From JBAYSY01 sp041675885 (GTDB lineage: Bacteria; Pseudomonadota; Alphaproteobacteria; Rhodobacterales; Rhodobacteraceae): 64,000 bases of DNA. Positions 43,524 through 52,460 of the stretch are shown here, in pieces. A program made the translations under genes and the position numbers. Under the pieces are notes generated by a model that saw only the letters and a program-made list of their open reading frames with translations, was not told the origin of the DNA and ran no database searches. Location: NCBI GenBank assembly GCA_041675885.1, contig JBAYSY010000002.1:62001-126000 (forward strand). The letters run 5' to 3'. Within the stretch, counting starts at the first letter, position 1; each line of letters opens with the position of its first letter.

Positions 43524-44189
43524 ATGACCTTGACGACTGATCTTATCGCCGGTGTTCCGGTCCTGTTCGTGATGGCGGCCGAAGCGGAATACGGCCCCGC
43601 CCTGCGCGCCCGCATCACGCCGCTGATGACCGGCGTCGGCCCGGTCGAGGGCGCCGTCGCCCTGACCGCCGCGCTGACGGGAATGCGGCGGCGCCCGGGG
43701 CTGATTGTCTCGCTGGGCTCGGCCGGGTCGCGCGCGCTGGCGCAGGCGCGGGTCTATCAGGTCTCGGGCGTGGCCTACCGCGACATGGATGCCTCGGCGC
43801 TCGGGTTCGACCGTGGGCGCACGCCGTTTCTGGACCTGCCCGCCCGGATCGACCTGCCGCACCGCATCCCCGGCCTGCCCGCCGCCAGCCTGTCCACCGG
43901 CGCGAACGTCGTCAGCGGCCCCGCCTACGACCGGATCGCCGAGGACATGGTGGACATGGAGACCTTCGCCCATCTGCGCGCCGCCCAGCGGTTCGGGATT
44001 CCGCTGATCGGGCTGCGCGGCATCTCGGACGGGGCCGAAGATCTGCGGCAACTCGTCGACTGGACGCAATACCTGCATGTGATCGACGAAAGGCTTGCCG
44101 AAGCGGTCGATATGCTGCGGGACGCGATCGGGGGCGGAAAGCTGACATTCCGGGGACAGGATTCCGGGTCGGGCCGGGGGGCAGGCTGA
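43524..44189 (+). CDS. 5'-methylthioadenosine/S-adenosylhomocysteine nucleosidase-like protein
   Basis: A 221-residue protein of the PNP/UDP phosphorylase superfamily. It has P-L-M-T-G-V-G-P-V-E-G-A with the nucleoside-binding Glu region, L-I-V-S-L-G-S-A-G-S, V-V-D-M-E-T-F-A as the D-M-E-T motif for ribose, and G-I-S-D-G-A with the catalytic aspartate. These are MTA/SAH nucleosidase hallmarks. ATG 43524 has AAAGGA upstream. It diverges from atpD. The last 25 residues are low-complexity. Confidence 0.85.
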   Translation: MTLTTDLIAGVPVLFVMAAEAEYGPALRARITPLMTGVGPVEGAVALTAALTGMRRRPGLIVSLGSAGSRALAQARVYQVSGVAYRDMDASALGFDRGRTPFLDLPARIDLPHRIPGLPAASLSTGANVVSGPAYDRIAEDMVDMETFAHLRAAQRFGIPLIGLRGISDGAEDLRQLVDWTQYLHVIDERLAEAVDMLRDAIGGGKLTFRGQDSGSGRGAG

Positions 44190-44262
44190 GGGGCAGGCCG
44201 GCGGGCGCGGGGGCGGGGTGGGCAACGCGCCCGCCCCCGCCCGGCCTGAACCAAGGCCTCAG

Positions 44263-44414
44263 AGACCGTTCGATAATTCTACGTCCTTCGGGCATCTGAC
44301 GCGGTTTTCTGCGCTTGCCTGGGCTCATGTGCATTGAGCACACTCCGCTCGTCGCCTGCGGCGGCCCCGAAAACCACGCCACCTGCCGTGCCGGAGCGAA
44401 TTCTCGAACGGTCT
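44263..44414. mobile_element. MITE-like element with terminal inverted repeats
   Basis: Inverted ends AGACCGTTCGATAATTC (44263-44279) and GAATTCTCGAACGGTCT (44398-44414) match at 16 of 17 positions, flanking about 118 bp with no coding capacity. The right end begins right next to the stop codon of the adjacent TonB receptor remnant. A short element with good ends and no gene is typical of a MITE or of an element reduced by deletion. No clear target duplication is seen. Confidence 0.5.
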
Positions 44415-44415
44415 T

Positions 44416-46112
44416 TCAGAACCGGATCTGCGACGAGAGATGGAAGGTCCGGCCCGGTTCGGGGAAGCCTTCGGCCACCTGGATGTCGCGGTCGAAGATG
44501 TTGCGCACCCCGAAGTTGACCGCCACCTTGCGCGAGACCTGCCAGCTCATATCCAGGTTGGCCCGCGCGACCCGTAGAGTTCCAGCGAGGGGGCGACGGT
44601 CAATCGGTCGGTCGCCTGCCAGTCCAGACGCAGGAACGCCTTGTTCTTGGGAATGTCGGTGACCCGCGCGCCGTTGATCACCGGATCGCTGACCGAGGTG
44701 TCGAGATGGATGTAGTTGGCCATGAGGCCGAGACGGTCGTTCAACTGCCAGCGGGCCGCAAGCTCGACCCCCTTGTAGGTCGCCCTGGCAAGGTTCTGGC
44801 GCTGCGCGAGTTCGTCGCCGTTCGGATCGAAGCCGACCGAAACCGACTGGATCAGGTCCGAAACCCGGCTGTGGAACAGCGCGCCTTCGAACGTGACCGG
44901 GCCCAGATCGCCGCTGTAGCCCTGTTCAAGGTTCAGCGCCCGCTCGGCCTTGAGGTCGGGGTTGGGAACATAGCGGCCGAACCCGGTGCTGTAGCGGTGG
45001 AACAGCGTGGGGAAGCTGGTGCGCGACGAGGCGCTGGCGTGATAGGTGCCGCCCGCCCCGGGCGTCCAGATCGCGGCAAGCTGCCAGTTCACCGCATCGG
45101 TCGAGACGCGCGGCTCGCCGGGGGACGAGGCGGTCCGGTCGGCCTCGATCACGCGGGCCTTGTCGTAGCTGGCGGCCCGGTGGATGTCGCGGCGGAAATG
45201 CAGTGCGGCCGTCAGGTCATGCGCACCGACCGCGGTGCCGTAGGAGACGCTGGCCCCCACCGAATAGTCGTCATAGATGCTGTCGAAGGCGCGGCCCACG
45301 GTCTGGCTGGAATGGGTGGAATCGTCCCAGGCCGAAAGGGTGTTGTCGAACGTGTTGTAGTAAAGCCGGGTTTTCAGGGTGCCCCGGTCCATTTCGGTCC
45401 GCGAATAGAAGGCGAGGCTGGAGATGTCCCATTCCGGCCATGTCCAGTCGCGCTGCGTGCCCGCCGTGCCGGTGCCGGGAATGCCGCGGATCGGCAGCAG
45501 GATGTTGTAGGGCGCCGATTTCGCGCCGGTCTGCCGGGTGTAGCTGAGCACGTATTCGTCGGTCGCGTTCGGGGTGTAGCCGAGTTTGAGGTTCAGGCGG
45601 CTGTCCTCGGTGTCGGTGTTGTCGCGCAGGCCCGATCCCTGCTGCGGCACCGGGGTGAAGTCGCGCGACAGGTAGAAGCCGCCGGTCTCGCGATACATAT
45701 AGGTCAGTTGCGCATACCACAGCTCTTGTTTCGTCCCGAGCGAGGGATAGCCGCTTTTTCCGGTGACATCGCCGCGATTGCCCGCCTCAAGGCCGATCCG
45801 GGCCTCGCCCTCGAAGGGTTGCGTGGGCTTGCGGGTCACCAGGTTGATCGCGCCGCCCATGCCGCCCGGGCCGGTGACGACGGGGACATGGCCTTTCTGG
45901 ACCTGGATCTCGGAAAGGTCCGGGGTCAGGAAACGCCCGTAGTCCAGCCGGTTGTCGGCCGGAAGGAAGACGCGGATACCGTCGATGGACAGCGGCACAT
46001 GCCAGCGGCCGAAGCCGCGCACATGGACCTGGCGTTCGTTCCGGCTGCCGCCGCCATGGCTGACCGAGGAGACGCCGGGCATCACGGCAAGGGTGTCCTC
46101 CAGCGTGGCGCG
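44416..46112 (-). pseudogene. TonB-dependent siderophore receptor, broken (N-terminus lost, frameshift near 44566)
   Basis: The frame running down to 44547 encodes most of a TonB receptor: plug motif R-A-T-L-E-D-T-L-A-V-M-P-G-V, V-H-V-R-G-F-G-R-W-H-V-P-L-S-I-D-G-I-R, then G-G-M-G-G-A-I-N-L-V-T and a beta barrel. The visible frame stops early. In the adjacent frame the same gene continues (A-N-L-D-M-S-W-Q-V-S-R-K-V-A-V-N-F-G-V-R-N-I-F) to Q-I-R-F and a stop at 44416, the aromatic end expected of the barrel, so one frameshift lies at about 44561-44572. The signal peptide and TonB box are missing, and the 5' end is fused to a permease fragment. Confidence 0.8.
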
Positions 46113-46535
46113 GGCGGCGGGCAGGGCGGCCAGGACATCGGCCTGTTTGGCCCCGGCAAGGCTGCCCATCAGCCAGAAGGTGATCGCGGGCAGTTGCTGC
46201 TCGGGATCGGCCAGCAGCTTGACCAGCGAAATGCCCGCCCCCCCAGTGCGCCGATGGCAATGCCGCAAAGCACCATGATCAGCACCTGCCCCGCGCCGCG
46301 CAGGGCCAGCGTCAGCCCGATGACCAGCGCCATCGTGGCCAGGCCGAAGCCGAAGCCCATCAACTGGATCGCCATGACCGGCAGGCCCAGCAGGATGCCC
46401 AGCACCGCCCCGAACCCGGCCCCTGCCGAGACACCCGGAATATCGGGAGATACCAGGGGGTTGCGGAACACCGTCTGATAGGCCGCCCCGGCCAGCCCGG
46501 CGCACAGGGCCGCGAAAAGGCCGCGCTCGCTCACC
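46113..46535 (-). pseudogene. FecCD-type iron siderophore permease remnant
   Basis: Two reading frames together give the middle of a FecCD permease: F-R-N-P-L-V-S-P-D-I-P-G-V-S-A-G-A-G-F-G-A then, after a frameshift near 46244, L-V-K-L-L-A-D-P-E-Q-Q-L-P-A-I-T-F-W-L-M-G-S-L-A-G-A-K. The first transmembrane segments and the C-terminal third are missing. The end (near 46112) joins directly to the TonB receptor. Confidence 0.8.
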
Positions 46536-46622
46536 CGGCCTCCAGAAGCGCGTCCAGGGCCGCGTCGTCGAGTTCGACACCATAGAAAAGCGCGTAGAAT
46601 TCGGCGATCCGGGCTTTCAGAT
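46531..46622 (-). pseudogene. C-terminal remnant of an iron-siderophore ABC substrate-binding protein
   Basis: The minus strand gives about 30 residues, L-K-A-R-I-A-E-F-Y-A-L-F-Y-G-V-E-L-D, then D-A-A-L-D-A-L-L-E-A-G and stop. Substrate-binding proteins for siderophores often end in this F-Y-x-L-F-Y-G-V pattern. Its stop overlaps the permease fragment (GTGA). The rest of the gene is not present. Confidence 0.6.
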
Positions 46623-46852
46623 CGCCGCCGCCATCGCCCCTTCGTCCGGGCAGGGGACGGGATCGGCGCCCCGGTCCGCCGGTTTGCGGTCGTGTGGTTT
46701 GCGGCTGTGCCCGACAGGCTTGCGGCGATCCGGCCGCCCCGGCTCGCGGCGGGTGGTTTCCCTGCGGCATGTATATCGGTTAAGGTTCCGGGCTGACGCC
46801 GGTGCGCGGCCCGCCCGCCTTGCCGGCAAACTGCCAACACGATTTGCGGACC

Positions 46853-47935
46853 ATGACCGGGATGACACGAAACCAGCCGCACAGACTCTCCGTGGCGCCC
46901 ATGATGGACTGGACCGACCGGCATTGCCGGGCGTTTCACCGGGTGCTCAGCCGCCGGGCGCTGCTTTATACCGAGATGGTGACGGCGAAGGCGGTGATCC
47001 ATGGCGACCGCGCGCGGCTGCTGGGGTTCGACGCGGCCGAACATCCGGTGGCGGTGCAGCTAGGCGGGTCGGAGCCCGCCGAACTGGCCGAAGCGGCGCG
47101 GATCGCCGCCGACATGGGTTACGGCGAGGTCAACCTGAACGTCGGCTGTCCCTCGGACCGGGTGCGCTCGGGCTGTTTCGGCGCGGTGCTGATGAAACAG
47201 CCCGCGCTGGTCGCCGATTGCGTCGCGGCGATGATCGCCGCCTGCCCGGTGCCGGTCACGGTGAAATGCCGGATCGGGGTCGATGACCAGGACCCGGAGG
47301 AGGTGCTGCCCGCCTTCCTCGGCACCATGCGCGCCGCCGGGGTGCGCCATGTGATCGTCCACGCCCGCAAGGCATGGCTTCAGGGCCTGTCGCCCAGGGA
47401 GAATCGCGAGATCCCGCCGCTCGATCATGCGCTGGTCCTGCGGATGAAGCGCGAATTTCCCGATCTGGAGATCGTCGTCAACGGCGGTATCGCCTCGCAG
47501 CGGCAGGTGCTGGGCTTCCTTGCGCAGGGGCTTGACGGCGCCATGCTGGGGCGCGCGGCCTATCACGATCCGGCGGGCGTGCTGATCGGCGCCGACAGCG
47601 CGGTCTGGGGCGCGGCCGACCCGGTGGCGGATGCGGCCGGGGCCGCCGGGGCGATGCGGCCCTACCTGCTGCGCCACCTTGCGGGCGGCGGGCGGCTGCA
47701 TCAGGTCACCCGCCACATGCTCGGCCTGTTCGCCGGGCGGCCCGGCGCGCGGGCATGGCGGCGGATGCTGTCCGAAGGGGCCTCGGCCCCCGGGGCGGGG
47801 ATCGAACTTTACGACGCCGCGCTGGCCGCCGTCGCCGGACAGGCGGTTCTCCATGAGCCGGGGCATGATTCGGCCCATGGCCCGACCCGCGACCCGGCCC
47901 GTGATTCCGCCCATGATCCGGCCGGCGCGGCATGA
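46853..47935 (+). CDS. dusA: tRNA-dihydrouridine synthase A
   Basis: A 360-residue FMN enzyme that reduces uridines in tRNA D-loops. It has R-L-S-V-A-P-M-M-D-W-T-D-R-H-C-R, the catalytic cysteine in N-V-G-C-P-S-D-R-V, C-R-I-G-V-D-D and H-A-R-K-A-W-L-Q-G-L-S-P-R-E-N-R. The ATG at 46853 is preferred over the longer upstream frame. The C-terminus has a low-complexity tail (H-E-P-G-H-D-S-A-H-G-P-T-R-D-P-A-R-D-S) encoded by near-repeats of about 10 nt. It diverges from the siderophore remnants. Confidence 0.9.
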   Translation: MTGMTRNQPHRLSVAPMMDWTDRHCRAFHRVLSRRALLYTEMVTAKAVIHGDRARLLGFDAAEHPVAVQLGGSEPAELAEAARIAADMGYGEVNLNVGCPSDRVRSGCFGAVLMKQPALVADCVAAMIAACPVPVTVKCRIGVDDQDPEEVLPAFLGTMRAAGVRHVIVHARKAWLQGLSPRENREIPPLDHALVLRMKREFPDLEIVVNGGIASQRQVLGFLAQGLDGAMLGRAAYHDPAGVLIGADSAVWGAADPVADAAGAAGAMRPYLLRHLAGGGRLHQVTRHMLGLFAGRPGARAWRRMLSEGASAPGAGIELYDAALAAVAGQAVLHEPGHDSAHGPTRDPARDSAHDPAGAA

Positions 47936-48078
47936 GGCATGGCCGCCACGGCCCCGGTATGATACAAAAAAGACATGTCGGGGATCGAATGGGGCTTTGA
48001 TCCGGGCGCGTCAGTCAATAAATGTGTCTGGGAAACATGCACGGCGCCCCCCGGCGGGCGCCCGAAGGGAGAGAACCC

Positions 48079-48291
48079 ATGCTCAACAATATCGGCCTGC
48101 CCGGCCTTCTGCTCATCGCGGTCGTCGTGCTCGTACTGTTCGGACGCGGCAAGATCTCCAGCCTGATGGGCGAGGTCGGCAAGGGCATCACCGCCTTCAA
48201 GCGCGGCGTGAAGGAAGAAACCGATTCCATCGAACAGACCGCCGAGGCCGCGCGCGACGTGACCCCGGAAGCCGAAAAGGACAAGGTCTGA
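48079..48291 (+). CDS. tatA: Sec-independent protein translocase TatA
   Basis: A 70-residue protein with one N-terminal membrane helix (G-L-P-G-L-L-L-I-A-V-V-V-L-V-L-F-G), the hinge F-G-R-G-K-I-S and an amphipathic helix (L-M-G-E-V-G-K-G-I-T-A-F-K-R-G). ATG 48079 has GAAGGGAGAG upstream. TatA makes the pore of the twin-arginine export system. Confidence 0.93.
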   Translation: MLNNIGLPGLLLIAVVVLVLFGRGKISSLMGEVGKGITAFKRGVKEETDSIEQTAEAARDVTPEAEKDKV

Positions 48292-48319
48292 TCCGGCAGG
48301 CGCAGGGAGACGCGCGGCC

Positions 48320-49075
48320 ATGTTCGACATCGGTTGGACGGAACTTCTGCTGATCGCCATCGTGGCGCTGATCGTGATCGGTCCCAAGGATCTGCCGGTC
48401 ATGTTCCGCGCCATGGGGCGGTTCACGGCCAAGATGCGCTCGCTCGCCCGCGAGTTCCAGCGCGCCATGGACGCCGCCGCCGACGAGACCGGCGTGAAGG
48501 ATGTGGCCGAGGATCTGAAATCCGCGACCAGCGCCCGGAACCTCGGACTCGACAAGATCACCGATGCGGCGAAGAAGTTCGAGGAGTGGGATCCGAAGAA
48601 GGCGCTGAAGGGCCAGGTAAAGTCGGCCGTCAAGGGGGATACCAAGGCTGCTTCAGGGGTTGATTCCGGTACGGCCAGCACGGCCGGGGCAGGGGGGGCG
48701 TCCGAAGCCGCCGCCCCCGAAACCCCGCCGCGCGGACCCGCCACCGCCGCACTGGCCGAGGCCCAGGCCGCAAGGCGCAGCGAGCGGATGGCGGCGGCAA
48801 AGCCCGAAGCTGCGACACCCGACGCCGCCGCGCCCGAAGCCGCCGCCCCGGCCCGGAAGCCCGCGTTGAAGAAATCCGCCCCGAGACCCGCCGCCGCCAC
48901 GAAACGCGCCGCCGCGCCGGAGACCGCCGCCACACCGGCCGGTGCCCCCGGTTCCGCCGTCGATTCCGCCGAAGCCGCCCCCGCACCGGCGCCGGAACGC
49001 GCCCCGCGCAGGAAGGCCGCCGCGAAACCCGCCTCGGCAAAAGGGCCCGCCTCGGCAAAAGGGGATGAGGCATGA
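48320..49075 (+). CDS. tatB: Sec-independent protein translocase TatB
   Basis: A 251-residue protein with the N-terminal F-D-I-G-W-T-E-L-L-L-I-A-I-V-A-L-I-V-I-G-P-K-D-L-P helix and the amphipathic M-F-R-A-M-G-R-F-T-A-K-M-R region. The glutamate in the helix is the TatB hallmark. The second half is a long Ala/Pro/Glu-rich tail, unusually long and of low complexity. It overlaps tatC (ATGA). Confidence 0.92.
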   Translation: MFDIGWTELLLIAIVALIVIGPKDLPVMFRAMGRFTAKMRSLAREFQRAMDAAADETGVKDVAEDLKSATSARNLGLDKITDAAKKFEEWDPKKALKGQVKSAVKGDTKAASGVDSGTASTAGAGGASEAAAPETPPRGPATAALAEAQAARRSERMAAAKPEAATPDAAAPEAAAPARKPALKKSAPRPAAATKRAAAPETAATPAGAPGSAVDSAEAAPAPAPERAPRRKAAAKPASAKGPASAKGDEA

Positions 49076-49956
49076 ACAGACCGGACGAGCTTGACGATAC
49101 CGGCGCGCCGCTGATGGAGCATCTGGCCGAGCTGCGCAACCGGCTGATCAATTCGGTTCTGGCCTTCCTTGTCGGCATGGTGATCTGCTTTGCCTTCTGG
49201 AACCCGGTCTTCAACTTCCTCACCCAGCCGATCTGCAACGCGCTGTCGGACCGGCAGCAGGATTGCGGGCTGATCCTCATCAAGCTGCAAGAGGGTTTCT
49301 TCGTCGCCGTACGCATCGCGATGATGGGCGGTTTCGTGCTCTCGTTCCCGATCATCGGCTATCAGATGTGGCGGTTCGTTGCGCCCGGGCTCTACCGGTC
49401 CGAGAAGAACGCCTTCCTGCCCTTCCTGATCGCCTCGCCGGTGATGTTCTTCATCGGCGCCGCCTTCGCCTATTACGCGGTGCTGCCGCTGGCGTTCGAT
49501 TTCTTCCTCGGCTTCCAGCAGGGCGGCCTTGCCCCGGACGAGGAGGTCGAGGTGGTGGCGGGCATGGCCGGGATCACCTTCCAGGGCTCGGTCGAGGAAT
49601 ATCTTGCGCTGACCACCAAGTTCATCATCGCCTTCGGCATGTGTTTCCAGCTTCCGGTGCTGCTGACGCTGATGGGCAAGGCGGGCATGGTCTCGGCCGA
49701 GGGGATGCGGTCGGTGCGCAAATACGCCATCGTCGGCATCCTCGTGCTGGCGGCCATCGTCACGCCGCCGGATGTCATCACCCAGATCATCCTGTTCGCC
49801 GTGGTCTACGGGCTTTACGAAATCTCGATCCTGCTGGTGCAACGGGTCGAGAAGAAGCGTGAGGCCGAGCTGCGCGCGCAGGGGCTCTGGTTCGAGGAAG
49901 AGCCCGACGACATGCCCGACAATACGCCCGCGCCCGGGGAGACCGGCCGGACATGA
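49072..49956 (+). CDS. tatC: Sec-independent protein translocase TatC
   Basis: A 294-residue membrane protein with six hydrophobic segments. It has L-M-E-H-L-A-E-L-R-N-R-L at the start (the S-H/E-L-x-E-L-R-x-R motif) and the F-V-A-P-G-L-Y-R-S-E-K-N-A-F-L-P-F region. It recognises twin-arginine signals. It overlaps both neighbours by 4 nt. Confidence 0.94.
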   Translation: MNRPDELDDTGAPLMEHLAELRNRLINSVLAFLVGMVICFAFWNPVFNFLTQPICNALSDRQQDCGLILIKLQEGFFVAVRIAMMGGFVLSFPIIGYQMWRFVAPGLYRSEKNAFLPFLIASPVMFFIGAAFAYYAVLPLAFDFFLGFQQGGLAPDEEVEVVAGMAGITFQGSVEEYLALTTKFIIAFGMCFQLPVLLTLMGKAGMVSAEGMRSVRKYAIVGILVLAAIVTPPDVITQIILFAVVYGLYEISILLVQRVEKKREAELRAQGLWFEEEPDDMPDNTPAPGETGRT

Positions 49957-50807
49957 GCGATACCGTCCTGCTTGCCCGCATCGCCGAGGCGCTGGAGCGG
50001 CTGAGCCCCGCGCCCGCGCCCGCCCCGGATTTCGCCGGTGCCGACGCCTTTCTGTGGCATTCCGACCCCGACCGGCTGGAGCCGGTGGCCGAGGTCAGCC
50101 GGGTCGATCTGGCGCTTCTGATCGGTGTCAACCGGGCGCGCGACACGCTTCTGGAGAACACCGAACGTTTCGCCAACGGCTTTCCGGCCAACAACGCGCT
50201 GTTGTGGGGCGCGCGCGGGATGGGGAAATCCTCTCTGGTCAAGGCGATCCACGCGGCGGTGCGCGCGCGCGGGCTTGCGCTGAAACTGGTCGAGATCGGG
50301 CGCGAGGACCTGCCGGCGATCCCCCGGCTTCTCGACCAGTTGCGCCGGGCGTCGGGGCACCGTTTCGTGCTGTTCTGCGACGACCTGTCGTTCAGCCATG
50401 ACGACCAGCATTACAAGGCGCTCAAGGCGGTGCTGGACGGCGGGATCGCCGGGCGCCCCGCGAACGTGATCTTCTACGCCACCTCGAACCGCCGCCACCT
50501 GATGCCGCGCGACATGATCGAGAACGAACGCTCGACCGCGATCAACCCTTCGGAAGCGGTCGAGGAAAAGGTCTCGCTCTCGGATCGGTTCGGGCTGTGG
50601 CTGGGCTTCCATCCCTGTACGCAGGACGATTACCTGGCGATGATCCGCGGCTATTGCGACTTCTACGGGGTCGGGATCGACGACGAGACCCTGCGGGCCG
50701 AGGCGATCGAATGGCAGGCCACCCGCGGGTCGCGTTCGGGCCGGGTGGCGTGGCAGTATTTCACCGATCTGGCCGGGCGCCGGGGCGTGACCCTGACCGC
50801 CGGGTGA
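49953..50807 (+). CDS. DUF815 P-loop ATPase
   Basis: A 284-residue AAA-like ATPase of the DUF815 family. P-loop: W-G-A-R-G-M-G-K-S-S; Walker B: F-V-L-F-C-D-D-L-S-F, and sensor-like Y-A-T-S-N-R-R-H-L-M-P-R. It overlaps the tatC stop by 4 nt. The biological role is unknown; the same neighbour is seen with tatC in related species, as far as I recall. Confidence 0.9.
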   Translation: MSDTVLLARIAEALERLSPAPAPAPDFAGADAFLWHSDPDRLEPVAEVSRVDLALLIGVNRARDTLLENTERFANGFPANNALLWGARGMGKSSLVKAIHAAVRARGLALKLVEIGREDLPAIPRLLDQLRRASGHRFVLFCDDLSFSHDDQHYKALKAVLDGGIAGRPANVIFYATSNRRHLMPRDMIENERSTAINPSEAVEEKVSLSDRFGLWLGFHPCTQDDYLAMIRGYCDFYGVGIDDETLRAEAIEWQATRGSRSGRVAWQYFTDLAGRRGVTLTAG

Positions 50808-50895
50808 GCGGCCCTTCACGGCCGAAGACGGTGCGCTGAAACGCGGCCCGCGTGGCCGGGACACTACCCGGCCCGGATCGCCGCCCCCGATACCG

Positions 50896-52200
50896 TCACA
50901 GCCTGCGCAGCTTCAGCCGGGTGATGCGGTTGTCCTGCCGCGCCATCACCTCGAAGCGGAAGCCGTGGAAGGCGAAGACCTGCCCTTCGGCCGGGATCGC
51001 CTGCACCTCGTGGATCAGCAGCCCGGCGACGGTGTTGGCTTCCTCGTCGGGCAGGTTCCAGTCCATCGCCCGGTTGAGGTCGCGGATCGCCATCGAGCCC
51101 TCGACCTCGATCACGTCCGTGGACCCGGGGGTGAGCGCGGCGCGCTCCACCGTCAGGTCGAATTCGTCCTCGATCTCGCCGACGATCTCTTCGAGGATGT
51201 CCTCAAGCGTGATCAGCCCGCGCAGCGCGCCGTATTCATCGACCACCAGCGCGAAATGCCGCCGGTGGCGCAGGAACTGGCGCATCTGTTCGTCAAGCGC
51301 CGTGGTCTCGGGCACGAAATAGGGTTTGCGGGCGATCGCGGTGATGTCCAGCCGGGCCATGGCGCCGGGGTCGCCCGGATGCGCCTGCACCTGCTGTTCG
51401 ACCGCGCGCAACAGATCCTTGGCATGAAGCACGCCGACGATGTTCTCGGCCTCGCCCCGCCACAGCGGCAGCCTCGTATGCGGCGAGGCCAGCGCCTGGT
51501 GCACGATCTGCCCGGCCTCGGCATCGGCGTCGATCATCTCGATTTCCGAACGGTGGCGCATCACCTCCTCGACCGTGCGGTCGGAAAGCCCGAGCGCGCC
51601 AAGCAGCCGGTCGCGGTCCTCGCGCTCCACCACGCCCTCGTGATGGCCAAGTGCGATCGCCCCGGCGATCTCCTCGCGCAGGGCAAGGAAGCGGCTGTCC
51701 GGGTCGGCCCGCACCCCGAAGGCGCGCAGCACCAGCCGGACGAAGGCCCGCACCGCGGCCACCAGCGGCGACAGCAGCCGCACCACCACCCGCACCACCG
51801 GTGCAAGCCGCAGCGCCGCCGGTTCCGGCGCGGTGATCGCCCAGGTCTTGGGCAGCACCTCGGCGAAGATCAGCACCAGCGCGGTCATCACCAGCGTGGC
51901 CAGCGCCACGCCGGATTCGCCGATCAGCCGGGTAAACAGCGCCGTCGCCAGCGAGGCGGCAAGGATGTTGACCAGGTTGTTGCCCAGCAGCAGCGCACCG
52001 ATCATGCGCTCGCTGTCCTCGGTCACCTTCAGCGCGGTTTCGGCCCCGCGCGCGCCCTTGTCGGCCTGTGCGCGCAGCTTGGCGCGCGACGCGGCGGTAA
52101 GCGCGGTCTCGGAGGCCGAGAAGAAGGCGGAGCAGAGCAGAAGAACGAATATGGCGCCGACGGTCAGCCAGAACGTCGTGTCGAGCAGGGAAGGGTCCAT
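50896..52200 (-). CDS. CNNM/CorC-type transporter-like protein (HlyC/CorC family)
   Basis: A 434-residue protein. The N-terminal half is a DUF21/CNNM membrane domain with about four helices (S-A-F-F-S-A-S-E-T-A-L-T-A-A-S), followed by two CBS domains (about 200-325) and a C-terminal CorC/HlyC domain. Members have been linked to magnesium and cobalt efflux or divalent cation balance. ATG 52200 gives the usual start. It converges with the DUF815 gene. Confidence 0.85.
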   Translation of the reverse strand: MDPSLLDTTFWLTVGAIFVLLLCSAFFSASETALTAASRAKLRAQADKGARGAETALKVTEDSERMIGALLLGNNLVNILAASLATALFTRLIGESGVALATLVMTALVLIFAEVLPKTWAITAPEPAALRLAPVVRVVVRLLSPLVAAVRAFVRLVLRAFGVRADPDSRFLALREEIAGAIALGHHEGVVEREDRDRLLGALGLSDRTVEEVMRHRSEIEMIDADAEAGQIVHQALASPHTRLPLWRGEAENIVGVLHAKDLLRAVEQQVQAHPGDPGAMARLDITAIARKPYFVPETTALDEQMRQFLRHRRHFALVVDEYGALRGLITLEDILEEIVGEIEDEFDLTVERAALTPGSTDVIEVEGSMAIRDLNRAMDWNLPDEEANTVAGLLIHEVQAIPAEGQVFAFHGFRFEVMARQDNRITRLKLRRL

Positions 52201-52290
52201 GGGTCCGGGGTTCCGCAAAAGATGCGCCAGTCTATGCGGCGGGGGCAGGGGGCTGCAAGAGGGGGCTTTCGTGCGGCATGACCTGTCCGG

Positions 52291-52447
52291 AGCGCCACCT
52301 TTGCCCGGAGTCAAGGCGCGGCACGCGCCGCCGCTATTGCGACGTCAGCGCAGGTATGGACGTTGGGGGTATTCGGCACCATAAACTGCCAATCACCACC
52401 GTTGCAGCGGCCCCCCGGCGGTCGGCCGCTGCCCTCTGTTTCGCAGT
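52291..52447 (-). repeat. F1 dispersed palindromic repeat, copy E (short)
   Basis: Read on the minus strand: box 1 palindrome (52447-52403, with one extra C in the loop), core with TTGGCAGTTTATGGTGCCG at about 52391-52372, and a shortened box 3 in which the second palindrome is reduced to a GGCGGCGCGTGCCGCGCC hairpin. It starts 14 nt after the xerD stop, the closest of all copies, and is co-oriented. Most compact of the six. Confidence 0.85.
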
Positions 52448-52460
52448 CTATTTGCGCCGC

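Noticed and set aside
46655..46790. Extra coding frame before dusA
   Set aside because: Translation is Arg/Pro-rich and without similarity; only the last 30 codons ending at 46531 look like a real remnant.
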